Source of the DNA: Streptomyces sp. NBC_01754
GTDB lineage: Bacteria; Actinomycetota; Actinomycetes; Streptomycetales; Streptomycetaceae
NCBI RefSeq assembly: GCF_035918015.1
Contig: NZ_CP109132.1
Span: forward strand, 682,001-746,000
Direction of reading: 5' to 3'
Length of the DNA stretch: 64,000 bases
Positions within the stretch are counted from its first letter, which is position 1, and each line of letters opens with the position of its first letter. Under the pieces are notes generated by a model, which ran no database searches, was not told the DNA's origin, and saw only the letters and a list, made by a program, of their open reading frames with translations. Positions 32,601 through 43,400 of this stretch are shown here, piece after piece. The translations under genes and the position numbers were made by a program.

Positions 32601-35600
32601 AACGACGACCGTGTACAGGGCACGGCCGGGGCGTCGTGCGGGACGTCCACGGCCGGTGGGTGGGTGGCGGGATCCCAGCGCACACCGTCGGCGTCCTCCA
32701 GTTCGGCCTTCGTGAAGAAGCCCGCCTGCCCGTTCCTGACGCTCAGTCTGAGTTCGTCCCCGACGTAACAGTCGTAGTGGAAGAAGAACAGGCGGATGCC
32801 GCCGTGCCTGGCGTGCCGGTCGATATGGATCTCGTACCGCAGTGTCTCCCCGGCTTCGGGACGGCTGCCGTGATAGGTCAGTTCGCAGCCGAGCAACCGA
32901 TAGGCCCGTTCCCCGCGGTTGAGCAGGTCGATCCCGAGCCAGCTGATCAGGAGCAGGTCCGCCTGGCCCGCCTCGATCATCATTGCCGCGGGCATCCGCC
33001 CGGTGGGGTCGAGGTACCAGCTGTCGGGGCGGATGTCCGTCTCGGTCCGGATCGTGCCGGTGGCGTGTTCCGGGCCGAGCCGGGCCAGAGCCGCGGGGAC
33101 GGCGTCGATGCCGGTGACCCGGTCGACGAGGAGCATCGGCGGTGCGGGCATCCTGGTCTGCACCGTGTACGCGTCCTGCGCGGCGAACGCGGGGCCGAAC
33201 AGGGCGGAGACCGGTCCCGAGGCCAGGTGTTCCAGCTGGGCCCGGTCGAACAGGGGGCCGGGCGCGGGGCCGGCACCTGCGGGTCCTGGCGAAGGATCGC
33301 CGGCGGGGGCGGGCGAGGGCACGTCTGCGGGAACGTGCGGCGGTGCGTCGGCCGGGAGGGGCGAAGGTACGCCGACGAAGCGCGCGGCCGGAACCGGCGG
33401 GGAGGGGGCCGTGGTTCCCGCCGCCACGTGGACGAGGGCGGCGGTGAGCCGGGCCCTGGTCTCCAGGAATCTCTGGTGGACGTGCAGGTGCTGGGCGAGG
33501 ACGTCCTGGTGAAGCGCGGCCACACGCCGGGCCTGGCGGGCGACGAGCGTGGGCAGGTCCGTGGGCTGCGGCTCGACGGCGGCGGGCGTGGCGGCGGGAC
33601 CCGGTGTGGGCGGCTGCGTCGGCCGCGGCTCGACGGCGGCGGGGGGCGCGGCCGAACCCGGCGTGGGCACGTACGCCGGCCGCGGCTCCGAGGCGGGGGC
33701 CGGGAGTACGGAGCCGGCGGCGGGCGCGGTGGCGGCATCGGCGGGGACCGGTGCCAGGCGGGGAGCCCTGGCCATGCTCACCGCGGGCGGTTCGAGTGAC
33801 GGCAAGGTGACCTCCCGGTGGGCGGGAACGGTGAAGGCGGGGACGTCCTCTCCCGGTGCCGTCGCCGCGGCTGCCAGGGCCTCGACGAGGGCTTCGGTGC
33901 GGACCGGTACACCGGCGGCGACGAGTTCCGCCACGGCGAGGTGCAGTTGTTCCAACCCTCTGTCCTGGGCGTCGAGCGCGACGGCCACATGCGCGCGCTC
34001 GCCCAGGATCCGCTTGATCCATCCCGTGCACAGGCCGCGCGGCCCGTGCTCGACGAAGACGCGGACCCCGTCGGCCCAGGCACGTTCGACCGTTCCCACG
34101 AAGTCGATCGTCCCCATGCCCTGCGCGGTGACGGCGTCGGCGGCGCTCTCGGCCGTGGGGGTGTACCAGTGCGTACCGGCCCCGCTGTAGAACCGCACCC
34201 CCGGTACCGCTCCGGTGGTGCGGTGGTGGAGGTTCCACCACCGGTCGCGTACTTCGGACAGCTCCGGGGCGTGGGCAGCCAGGTCGTAGTCGATCGGAAG
34301 GACGTGGGCGGCGCCGAGGCGCGGCAGGACCGCGGCACACGCCCGGGACTCTCCGCCGATCACGCATACGCCGGGGGCGTTGACCGCCAGCAGATGGACG
34401 GCGCGTTCGTCCGCCAGTTCGCCGCGCACCCGGTCGAGAGGCGCGGTGACCAGATAGCTCGACCAACGGTCACCGTGGATGCCCTGCCGCTCCCAGACAC
34501 GGCGCACCCCCCGCAGCTCGCCGGTGAGTTCGCTGGTGAACAGTCCGCTCTCCCGGGTGTCGCGGTACAGGGCCGCGGCGTCCCGCCACGCTCCCAGGGC
34601 GACCAGGGCGGCCGACTCCCCGGAGGAGTAGCCGATGGCGGCGTCGGGCCGCAGGTCGAGCAGACCCCGGGTCAGCTCGACGTGGACCGCCGACAGTCGG
34701 GCGGCTCCCCAGATCTGGTCGAGTACCGTCGGCGCGGAACCGGGCGCCCGCCGGCCGACCCCGTCGTGGTACGAGGCCGTGACCGCCTCACCGAGCGAGG
34801 GCAGGGCCAGCAGGATCTCGCGTCCCATGCCTGGATAGGCGGCCGACCCGTTGGTGAAGACGAAGGCGACCTCGCCCGTCACCGGTGCCTCGCGGTACGC
34901 CGTGCCCGGGGGCTTGATCCCCTCCCCGGCGAGCCAGCGGTGTACGGCGTCCCGGTGCGTCCGGGGGTCGCCGTACGGGACGAAGGCCAGCCGCGCGGGT
35001 CCCTCGCGGGACTCGGTGCCCCTCTCCAGGGCGGCCATGACCTCCTGACGGTCACGGCCGGAGTGGACATGCAGGCGTGGTGCCGGTCCGGGCGCCCAGG
35101 CCGTGGTGTCGGCCGCCCTCAGCCGCACCCGCAGGGGAGGTGCGTCCAGCGGTGACACCACGACGTCTGCGGTACGCAGGGCGGGATCGGGCTCGGCGGG
35201 GCCCGCCGCCCTCGGTACCGCGCGGTGCCGCAGGGCGGTCACCGCGGCGGCGACCGCCAGCAGCCCGTGCGCGGCGTGGGCGCGGCCGAAGAGTCCGGCC
35301 GGGTCGAACCCCGCGTCCGCGCCGTCGCCGACGACCAGGTCCGGGTCGCCGGTGGGCGCCTCGTCGAGGAGGGCGAGCACGGTGTCGCCGTCCCGGCGCG
35401 CGTCGGTGAGGCGTTTGAGTACGACCGCGACGGCGCCGTCCCCGGTGGCGGTCTCCCGTCCGAGCTCGCGCAGGGCCGCCCGGTGGACCGGTTCGCAGGA
35501 GAGGTCCACGGCGCCGACGAGCGCCGCGTCGGCCTCTCCGGCCCGGATCGCGCGTGCCGCCAGTTCCAGCGCGACCAGGCCGGACGCCTCCTCGGCCGAG

Positions 35601-37438
35601 ACCGTGTGGCCGGGGCCGGCCAGGTCGAGCTGGGTATTGATCCGGTTGGCCACGAGATTGGGCAGGGTGCCGACGACCCGTTCCGCGTCCATGGGCGCGG
35701 AGAAGGCGTCCCGGAGGCGTGCGTCCGCTTCCGGACCGGTGGATGCCCCGGTCCGCTCCAGCCAGAACGGCGTCCGCCAGCGTGCGGTGGCACGGGAGTT
35801 CTCCGGGTCCGCCCCCGTACCGACGAGGACCGTGGTCCGCTCGCGCGGCAGGGTGACGTCCCGGGCCGCTTCCCGAGCGGCTTCGAGCATCAGGATCTGC
35901 TGGGGCAGCGCCTTCCCGACCGCCCGGGGCGGAAAGCACAGACCGGGCAGGGCCACCCGGATCTCCGACGCGGGACCGCTCCGGCGCCCTTCGAGCAGCG
36001 CACGGCGGAAGTCCTGGGTACTGGTTCCCTCCCCGGCCCGGGCCGCGACGGCCACGACGGCCAGAGGTACGCCCGGGGTACGGGGGGTACGGGGCCGGGC
36101 CGGCGCGGTGCCGTCCGTGGCGTCCGTGCCGTCCCAGGCGTCGAGGACCAGATGGGCGTTGGCGCCGCCGAACCCGAAGGCGCTCACCGCCGCCCTGCGG
36201 AGCCCGGGCGGCCACGGCTCGGGGTCGCCCAGCACCCGCAGCGGGGTACCGTGCAGTTCGGTCAACGGCTCGTCGGCGTCGAGCGTGGCGGGCCGCACGC
36301 CCGCCCGCATGGCACCGAGCACCTTGAGCAGCCCTCCCGCCCCTGCCGACGCCAGCAGGTGTCCGACATTGGACTTCACCGAACCGATGGGCACATCGGG
36401 GCTGTCCGCGAAGACCCGCGCCATGGCACGGACCTCCTCGACGTCCCCCGCCGGGGTTCCCGTCGCATGGCATTCCACGAGCGAGACGGTCCGCGGGTCG
36501 ACGCCCGCGGTGGCGTACGCCAGGCGCATCGCCCGCTCCTGTCCCTCCTGCGCCGGGCTGAGCAGCCCCCTGCCGCGCCCGTCGTTGGACAGCCCGATCC
36601 CCCGGACGACCCCCAGGACCGGCGTGCCCTGGGCGAGGGCGTCACGCAGGCGCGTCAGGGCGACGAATCCGGCGCCCTCCGCGGGGATCAGCCCGTCGGC
36701 CTCCCGGTGGAAGGGGCGGCTGCGGCCGGTGCGGCTCACCGCCGACAGGCCGCAGAACCCCACGTGCAGGAACAGGTTCTCGGCCCGGTTGACCGCGCCG
36801 GCCACCATGACGTCAGCCGTCCCGTCGTGCAGCCGGTCGCAGGCCAGTTTGATCGCGTACAGGGACGAGGCGCAGGCGGCGTCGAGGGCGAAGGCACCGG
36901 CGCCGAGACCGAGCGCCCGGGCCGCGAAGTGCGCGGGAAGCCCGGAGGAGAAGCGGTTGCGCGCGTCGGGCCTGGTCCGCTGCCCGGCGGGCAGCAGGGC
37001 CGGAGCACCTTCGGACAACCACACGTGCTCGGCGAAGGCCACTCCCGCGCTCGTCGGGTAGGAAAGGTTGCCCAGGACCAGGCCCGCGCGGGCCGACCGC
37101 CCCTCGTGCCCCGCCTCCCGCAGCGCCTGCCTGGCGCCGTGGAGTACCCAGTGGAACAGCGGGTCGAGACCGAGGATCTCTTCCGGGTCGACCAGGAACC
37201 CGGTCGGATCGAACACGGATTCGAAGCCCTGGACATAGCCGCCGGCATCGGACCAGGTGCGGTCGAGGTGGTCGTCGACCGTGCCCATGGCCCACCGGTG
37301 CGGCAACCGCCAACGGCCCTCCGGGACCGGTGACAGGCCGCACCGGCGGGCGGCGACGTTGTCCCAGAAGGCGTCGGGGTCGAGCGCGTCCGGGAACACG
37401 CAGCCCCGGCCTACCACGGCGATCGGTTCGAATCCCAT
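29645..37438 (-). CDS. PfaC-like (HglD/PUFA type) multidomain polyketide/fatty acid synthase: KS-CLF-AT-4x FabA-like DH-PS-DH
   Basis: 2597 residues. KS 1-430 (DAACASS, Cys189; His in ECHATGTPAGD and KSNVGH). The second KS-like domain, about 450-800, has Glu in place of the active Cys (TVSAEEASG, near 617) and is a chain-length factor. AT lies at about 855-1160 with Ser938 in GYSSGES. A Pro/Ala linker follows (about 1190-1400). Four FabA-like hot-dog units come next at about 1420-1590, 1640-1790, 1880-2020 and 2050-2200. Units 2 and 4 have the catalytic His (EGHFENDPCMPG, His1688; KAHFFQDPVQPG, His2099) and units 1 and 3 lack it, giving two double hot-dog DH domains as in PfaC. A PS-DH-like domain (about 2215-2490) precedes an unassigned 100-residue end. 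Alone it cannot build a chain; it needs the PfaA-like ACP and KR. Confidence 0.9.
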   Translation of the reverse strand: MGFEPIAVVGRGCVFPDALDPDAFWDNVAARRCGLSPVPEGRWRLPHRWAMGTVDDHLDRTWSDAGGYVQGFESVFDPTGFLVDPEEILGLDPLFHWVLHGARQALREAGHEGRSARAGLVLGNLSYPTSAGVAFAEHVWLSEGAPALLPAGQRTRPDARNRFSSGLPAHFAARALGLGAGAFALDAACASSLYAIKLACDRLHDGTADVMVAGAVNRAENLFLHVGFCGLSAVSRTGRSRPFHREADGLIPAEGAGFVALTRLRDALAQGTPVLGVVRGIGLSNDGRGRGLLSPAQEGQERAMRLAYATAGVDPRTVSLVECHATGTPAGDVEEVRAMARVFADSPDVPIGSVKSNVGHLLASAGAGGLLKVLGAMRAGVRPATLDADEPLTELHGTPLRVLGDPEPWPPGLRRAAVSAFGFGGANAHLVLDAWDGTDATDGTAPARPRTPRTPGVPLAVVAVAARAGEGTSTQDFRRALLEGRRSGPASEIRVALPGLCFPPRAVGKALPQQILMLEAAREAARDVTLPRERTTVLVGTGADPENSRATARWRTPFWLERTGASTGPEADARLRDAFSAPMDAERVVGTLPNLVANRINTQLDLAGPGHTVSAEEASGLVALELAARAIRAGEADAALVGAVDLSCEPVHRAALRELGRETATGDGAVAVVLKRLTDARRDGDTVLALLDEAPTGDPDLVVGDGADAGFDPAGLFGRAHAAHGLLAVAAAVTALRHRAVPRAAGPAEPDPALRTADVVVSPLDAPPLRVRLRAADTTAWAPGPAPRLHVHSGRDRQEVMAALERGTESREGPARLAFVPYGDPRTHRDAVHRWLAGEGIKPPGTAYREAPVTGEVAFVFTNGSAAYPGMGREILLALPSLGEAVTASYHDGVGRRAPGSAPTVLDQIWGAARLSAVHVELTRGLLDLRPDAAIGYSSGESAALVALGAWRDAAALYRDTRESGLFTSELTGELRGVRRVWERQGIHGDRWSSYLVTAPLDRVRGELADERAVHLLAVNAPGVCVIGGESRACAAVLPRLGAAHVLPIDYDLAAHAPELSEVRDRWWNLHHRTTGAVPGVRFYSGAGTHWYTPTAESAADAVTAQGMGTIDFVGTVERAWADGVRVFVEHGPRGLCTGWIKRILGERAHVAVALDAQDRGLEQLHLAVAELVAAGVPVRTEALVEALAAAATAPGEDVPAFTVPAHREVTLPSLEPPAVSMARAPRLAPVPADAATAPAAGSVLPAPASEPRPAYVPTPGSAAPPAAVEPRPTQPPTPGPAATPAAVEPQPTDLPTLVARQARRVAALHQDVLAQHLHVHQRFLETRARLTAALVHVAAGTTAPSPPVPAARFVGVPSPLPADAPPHVPADVPSPAPAGDPSPGPAGAGPAPGPLFDRAQLEHLASGPVSALFGPAFAAQDAYTVQTRMPAPPMLLVDRVTGIDAVPAALARLGPEHATGTIRTETDIRPDSWYLDPTGRMPAAMMIEAGQADLLLISWLGIDLLNRGERAYRLLGCELTYHGSRPEAGETLRYEIHIDRHARHGGIRLFFFHYDCYVGDELRLSVRNGQAGFFTKAELEDADGVRWDPATHPPAVDVPHDAPAVPCTRSSFTAEQVRAFVAGRPADCFGPGWDLARAHTRSPRPDGGRMRLLHEITAFDPAGGPWGRGYLRAETPVSPDDWYFEGHFENDPCMPGTLMLQACLQAAAFYLTALGYTIARDGWRFEPAEGRPCTAHCRGQVTPASGRIVYEVFVRGVSAGPEPTLYADVLGTVDGVKAFHGQDITLRLVPDWPLSHWRGLGPHVEQKDGTPVPPDSLGGLVGHRPPKAAAEREGIVFDYPSLLACAWGRPSEAFGAARAFDGTRRTARLPGPPYHFMTRIVSVDEPHPGTRRGGGRVVAEYDVPDEVWYFEQNGGQVMPFAVLMEIALQPCGWMAAYAGCPQATETDLLFRNLDGRGTVTGEITPATRTVRTEAELTTISRTGEMTIVSFGVRCFADDVEVFALSTVFGYFPHTAFEHQAGLPVPEDGQAALEAPCERTVDLTTRPARYFAGAARLPGPMLLMIDRVTGYWPDGGSAGLGRLRSEKDVDAGEWFFKAHFFQDPVQPGSLGVEAMCQLLQFYLIERGLTDGVPQPRFEPVMTGREVVWRYRGQVTPVNRLIRIDLEILEVAEDARGRHARAEARLWGDGVCLYHVRGLGVRVVSGDASSGVAEWTLDPAVDTWTGDHRPTWTLPALPMMSVVDLLAQAAADRTGRRVAALRDVRIRRWITLTGPVRLRTEVVPAEAGLEVRLLMWRDAANSALSRFEEVAVGAVRVGDPPDHRPERFAPLPDAVVQPDPYASAELFHGPAFQYLTSLAVGAAGSSAVADVTRGTVPTGHLNQGVMDALLQAIPSASLWRWSPRIGEDTAAYPFRLDRLELFEAPPETGEIAIEARFGGFVPAEANAGPMPAIDIQLCVDGRVAAALRVICALLPVGTLSGVPPIDRRDFLVRRRAREGVGLCRVVDGATVVSAAEIDTMDWLRGTVAYVMGLPPGSRASAQVEVIAVKGHVGRLAGVHPCTVEVSADHRSARTGERTHHVQVLRSGDEVTVRSVGEW

Positions 37439-37486
37439 ACCAGTCTCATTTCACGCACTCGGACGCACACGGGTGGGGCGGGTGGT

Positions 37487-40400
37487 TCAGGAAGGGCGTC
37501 GCACCAGTTCCACGCCGAGGAGCTCCACCCGGGGCGCCCCGTCCGCGTCGAGGAGCACCGCATCGCAGCGTGCCCCCGTCTCGTGCACCTTCCTGGCCCG
37601 CACCACGCACCGCACGGTGCCCTCGACGGGGCCGCGGCGGTGCACCCCGCACTCCGCGACCGCCATCGGCAAGGTCGCGTCACCGAGCGCGTTCTCGGCC
37701 CACAGCAGAGCGAGTTGCAGGGCACCGTCCAGGGCCGCCGGGTCGAGTTGCCAGTGGTCACCGCACCAGCCGAGTCCCCTCAGGCCGGTCACCGTCGCCT
37801 CGGCGCCGTCCGCGCCGAGCCCGTGGACGGAGCGGAGCGCGTGGAACCGTGGTCCGTGGAACAGCACCCGGCCGTCGTAGGTCTCGGCACGCTGCGGCGC
37901 GGTGAGACCCCGCGGGGTCTCCCAGGCCGACGGGGTACTCCCCTCGAAGTCCAGCAAGGCGCGGAAGTGCGGGATGTCCCCTTCTCCGAGGAGTTCGGCC
38001 TCCAGGGCCGAGGGCGATCCGGTCGGGGCCGGCCGCCCCCGCAGGGTGAACCGGTGCCCTGTGCCGTCCAGGTGGGGCAGGTCGGCCTTGCTGAAGACGC
38101 GGAGGTCGCGCAGCACCAGGGGTCCGGCGTCCGGACGCCAGGCCGCCGCCGCGGCGGCGAACCGGTCCAGGACCAGGGCAACCGGAAGGACCGGCACGCC
38201 GGCGACGGCGTGATCGGCGAGGTAGGGATGCGTGTGCGCGTCGATCCGCACCTGGGCCGTCGCCGCCCCGCCGAGGGCCGCCATGGCACCCAGATCGTCC
38301 CCGGCCGCGACGGCCACCCTGGTGTCGGTGCCCGCGGCGCCCAGTTCGGCGGTGAAGGCGGCCGCACCCCGCTCGGCGGGGATGAGCGCGACACCGGCCC
38401 GGGCGAAGTGCCCGGCCAGCGCGGGAGTGACCATTCCGCCGTCCCACGGGCCCCAGGCGATGGACCGCACCAGGCAGTCGGGCCGCCGGGCGCGCTCGGC
38501 GCTCGCCACGTGGTTGAGCACCTCGTTGGCCATGGCGTAGTCGCTCTGCCCGGCGTTGCCGAAGACGGCGGCCGCCGAGGAGAACAGGACGATCATGCCG
38601 AGCGGATCACCCTCGGTCGCGGCGAGGAGCGCGCGTACGCCGTCCACCTTGGTGGCCAGGACCTGGTCGAACTGCTCGTCGGTCTTGTCGGCGATCAGCT
38701 TGTCGGCCAGCACCCCGGCGCCGTGCACGATCCCGGTGATCGGCCCCCAGTCCCGGCGCACCTCCTCCAGCGCGGCGTGCAGCGCCGCGCCGTCCCGGAC
38801 GTCCACCGGCAGGTACCGGACCGGGGAACCGGCGCGTTCCAGGGCCTCCTGGGTCGACAGGACCTCACGGACCGCCAGGATCCTGCGGGCCTCGGCACCG
38901 AGGGCGGCGGGAGCGGCCGTGCCGGAGCGCTCGGCGAGGGCCCTGGTGAGGGCCGCCTCGTCGGTCGCCGCCCCCAGTCCCGGCGGTTCCTCGGCCGGCT
39001 CGGTCCGGCCGAGGAGCACGATGCGGGGCCGGTGGGTCCTGGCCAGGTCCAGCAGCGCGGCCGCGGTCACCCCGCGGGCTCCGCCGGTGGCCACGACGAC
39101 GGAGTCCGGTCCGACGACCGGGGCCGCTCCCCCGGCCGGTTCCGCTCCGCCGACCGGGTCGGCTCCGACAGCCGACTCCGCTCCGGCCGCCGTGCGGAGT
39201 GCGGGCTCCGCGGAGACCGGGAGCGCGACCGGCGTGGTGCGGGTGCCGTCCGCGCGCAGCCCCACCTCTCGCGACGGTCCGCCGTCGAGCAGCTCCCCGA
39301 CGATCGCTTCGGCGACGGCACCGGCGTCACGCCCGCCGTACTCGCAGTCGATCGCCTTGATCACGGCGTCGGGCCACTCCTTGGCCGCGGTCCTGGCCAG
39401 CGCGGCGATGCCGCCGAGCCAGGCCCGCTCGGGCCTGGCGCCGCGCAGCCCGAAGTCGCCGCCGGTGTCCTGGACGGTGACGAGGATCCCGCCCCGGGTG
39501 GCGAAGTGCGGCGCGATCGACCGCGCCGCCCGGAAGACGTCCCGTTGCAGTTCCAGTGCCTCTTCGGGCGAACCGACCGGCGCGAGGCCGCCGAGGTGTA
39601 CGACCGCACGGGAGCCGGCCGGGACGCGGGAGACGACGGTGGCCTGGAATCCGTGGTCGATCAGCCTGGCCACCACCAGTTCGGCGGTTCCACGGCCGTC
39701 GTCGGTCACGGTGACCGGCTCGTCCCCGAGACCGGCCAGGGCCAGTCCGGGAGCGGGGGTGCCGAGGGCGCGGAGGGCGAGCCTGCCGAGGGCGGGCCGC
39801 CCGGCCGGCTCGTGCCGGGGAGCGGGGACCCCGCCGCCCGTACCGGGCTCCTCGACCGGGCCGGTGATCGCGGTGGCGGTCTCGGCGGCGGTGGCGGTCT
39901 CGGCGGCGGTGGCGGTCGCGGTCGCGGTGGTGAACGCCTCGACGATCTCCCGCAGCGTACGCAGCTTCAGGAGTTCTCCCACGTCACCGTCCGGTTGGCC
40001 CCCGACCCGCTCCCGCACGGCGGACAGGATCTCCACCCGCTTGATCGAGTCCACCCCCAGATCCGACTCGAGCTCCATGTCCGCGTTCAGCATCGCGACG
40101 GGGTACCCCGTCCGCTCCGCCACCACGGACAGCAGGAGCTCTTCGAACTCCGCGACGGACATGTCCCGGGGCGCGTCCTGGGGCATCTCCTGGCTCATGG
40201 CCTGGGGCACGCTCGGAGCCGGCGGGGCCTGGGGCGAAGCCGGTTCCCGGGGGACGGCGGGCGTGTCCGCCGTCACGTCCGGAACGGCCACGGGAGGGGC
40301 GGCGGACCGGACCGGCGTGGGCGGCACCGCCGGCTCGGCGGCCGTGCCGGGCGACGCGAACAGCTCCAGGGTGCCCGGCTGTCCAGCACCCCGTGCTCCC

Positions 40401-43400
40401 AGCATCGCGGTGACCGTCGTCTCCGTCATCCGCAGGAAGGCGAGGTGGCTGTCGATCAGCATGCGCTGACAGGCCTCATGGGCCTGTGCGGTGGAGCGCT
40501 GCACGCTGTCGATCGCGGCGAACCACTGAGCGGCGTCCGCACCGAGCGGGGCCGGCACCATGGGCACGGCGGGCACAGCAGGGGCGGCCGCCAGGGACGG
40601 GGCGGCCGGAAGGGGCTGGTCGACCGGGGCGGGCGCCGCGCCTGCGGCAGCCGCCGCCGACGGGGCCGGGATCCGGACGGCGGGCGGCGGGGACGCCTCC
40701 CTGTGCCGAGGGGGGTTCGGCGCGGGCAGTGCGTCGGCGCCGCCGGCGGGCGGGTAGAGCCGGCCGTGGTTCTTTCCGTTGATCTGCACGGTCATTCTGG
40801 GCTTGTGCTCCTCGGGTGGTGCCGCGGGCGGGGCGTACGACGCCCACAAGTCGTCGTGGTCCAGCGGGACGCCCCGGACGGCGAGCCGGCCGAGCGCGTC
40901 CTGAAGGGAGGTGATTCCGTCGCGTCCCCTGCGGTCCAGGGCGACCGCCAGGTGCTCGCGGTCGCCGAGGATCTGCCGCACGAGACCCGTGAGCGTGTCA
41001 CCGGCGCCGACCTCGACGAACGTCCGCACCCCCGCCGCGTACATCGCCTCGATCTCGTCGCTGAACAGCACGGGTGAGGCCAGGTGGTCGGCGACCCTGC
41101 GCCGGATGTCCTCGGGCGCGGAGGGGTACACCGCGGCGTCGGCGTTCCCGTAGACCTCCAACCGGGGCTCCGTGACCGGCAGTCCGCGCAGATACGCGGA
41201 CAGCGGTTCGCCCGCCGGTGCCACCACCGGACTGTGGAACGCCGTGGCGGCGTCCAGCCGCCGCGTGGTGATCCCCTCGGCGGCGAGCTTCCCCTCGACG
41301 ATCCGGACGGTCTCCGCCGCACCGGAGATCACGGTCTGGGCCGGAGCGTTGTGGTTGGCCAGCCAGACGTCTCCGGCGCCGGCGACGACGTCCTCGACCT
41401 GGGCCCGGCCGGCGGCCACGGCCAGCATCGCGCCCGGCACGGCGGCAGCCTCGCGCATCAGCTCACCGCGCCTCCGGGCGAGCCCCACCAGCGACTCGGC
41501 GTCCAGCGCGCCCGCCGCGTGCAGCGCCACCAGCTCGCCGAAGCTGTGCCCCGCCACGCAGTCCGGACTCAGGCCGAGACCACGCAGTACTTCCAGGAGG
41601 GCGAGACTGTGGACCGCCAGCGCGGGCTGTGCCCAGTCGGTCTCGGTCAGCAGAGCCTGCTGGGCGGCCCGCTCCTCGTCGCCGAAGGGCGGTGGGGGGA
41701 ACACCACACGGTGCAGGGCTCGGTCACCGAACGTCCTGGATCCCAGCCGGTCCCAGACCGCCTGCGCGGCCGGGGAGAACATGGCCACGTCCGCGCCCAT
41801 GCCGACGTACTGGGCACCCTGCCCCGGAAAGAGGAACCCGATCCGGCCGACAGCGGGCGCGCCGGTGGCGTAGTGGACACCGGTCGGTGAGGAGAAGGCC
41901 GTGTCCGGCTCCCGCGCGATCAGTGCGAAAGCCTGCTCCAGCTTCGCCGCCAGGTCGTCGTCCCCGTCCGTCACGATCGCGAGGCGCACGGGGTCGCTCG
42001 CGCGGAAGTCCCGCTGGCTCTCCCGGGCGAGGTCGGCCGTCGAGCGGTCGCCGCCGGCCTTGCGTTCGAGCAGGGCGGTCGCCGACGGAGCGCTGAACAG
42101 CACCAGTTCGGTGGGGGCGGTACGGGCGCGCTCCGCGGCACGGGCACCGGACCCGGCTCGGGGTGTGTACTCCTCGAGGGTGACGTGGAAGTTCGCTCCG
42201 CCGAAGCCGAAACTGGACACCGACGCCCGGCGCGGATGGCCCGGAGCGCGCACCCAGGGACGCGGCCGGGTGTTCACGTAGAACGGGCTGTCGTCGATCC
42301 TCATCGCCGGGTCGGGCCGGTCCACCTTGATCATCGGGGGGAGGACCTTGTGGTTCAGGGCCAGCACGCTCTTCAGGAGGCCGACGGCACCGGCAGCGGA
42401 CTTGGTGTGGCCGATCTGCGACTTGACCGAGCCGAGGGCACACCACCGCCCGTCCTGACGGCCGGACTCCTCGTACACCTGACGCAGCGCGGCGAACTCC
42501 GCGGCGTCCCCGGCGCCGGTCCCGGTGCCGTGTGCCTCCACCAGCTCGACGGTCTCCGGCCCGTAGCCGGCTTCCTCGTACGTGCGCCGAAGAGCCCGGG
42601 CCTGCCCCGCGGGCACCGGCGCGTAGATGGCGCCGCTCCTGCCGTCCGACGAGGTGCCGATCCCGCGGACGACGGCGTAGACCCGGTCGCCGTCACGCTC
42701 CGCGTCGGCCAGCCGCTTCAACGCGTACATGGCGATGCCCTCGCCCAGCATCGTGCCGTCGGCGGCGTCGGAGAACGGTCTGCAGTCGCCGCTGGGTGAC
42801 AGGGCGGGCGTCTTGGAGAAGCACAGGAACGCGCCGACGTCGTTCGAGGCGTCGACTCCCCCGCTGATCACCAGGTCGGACCGGCCGAGGGAGAGCTCGC
42901 TCACCGCCGCCGAGAGCGCGGCGAAGGAGCTCGCGCAGGCGGCGTCGGTGGTGTGGTTGGTGCCGTGCAGATCGAACCTGTTCGCGATCCGGCCGGCGAT
43001 GACGTTGCCCAGCAGACCCGGGAACGTCGACTCCTGCCAGGGAGCGTAGTGGCCGGTGATGCTGTCGCAGACGGCCTGTGCCTCGTCCTCCGGGATGCCG
43101 TTCTCGCGGAGGGCCTTGAGCCACACAGGGCGCTGGATCCGCGCGTTCATATGGGTCAGCAGTTCCGTGGCACCCGCGCCGAGGATGACGGAGACCCGGT
43201 CGCGGTCCGCTCCCTGGAGTCCGCCGACGTCCGCGAGTACCTGCTCGGCGACCGTGAGGGCCAGCAGTTGCACGGTGTCCGTCACGGCGAGGGTGCTCGG
43301 TGGGACACCGAAGGCCATCGGGTCGAACGCGACGTCGGACAGGAAGGCTCCACGACGGGCGTAGGTCTTGTCCTGGGCGGTGGGGTCGGGATCGTAGTAG

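Noticed and set aside
37415..37440. tRNA T-arm-like sequence ggttcgaatccc
   Set aside because: It is the reverse of the first codons of the PfaC-like protein (MGFEPIAVV) and no cloverleaf can be formed around it.
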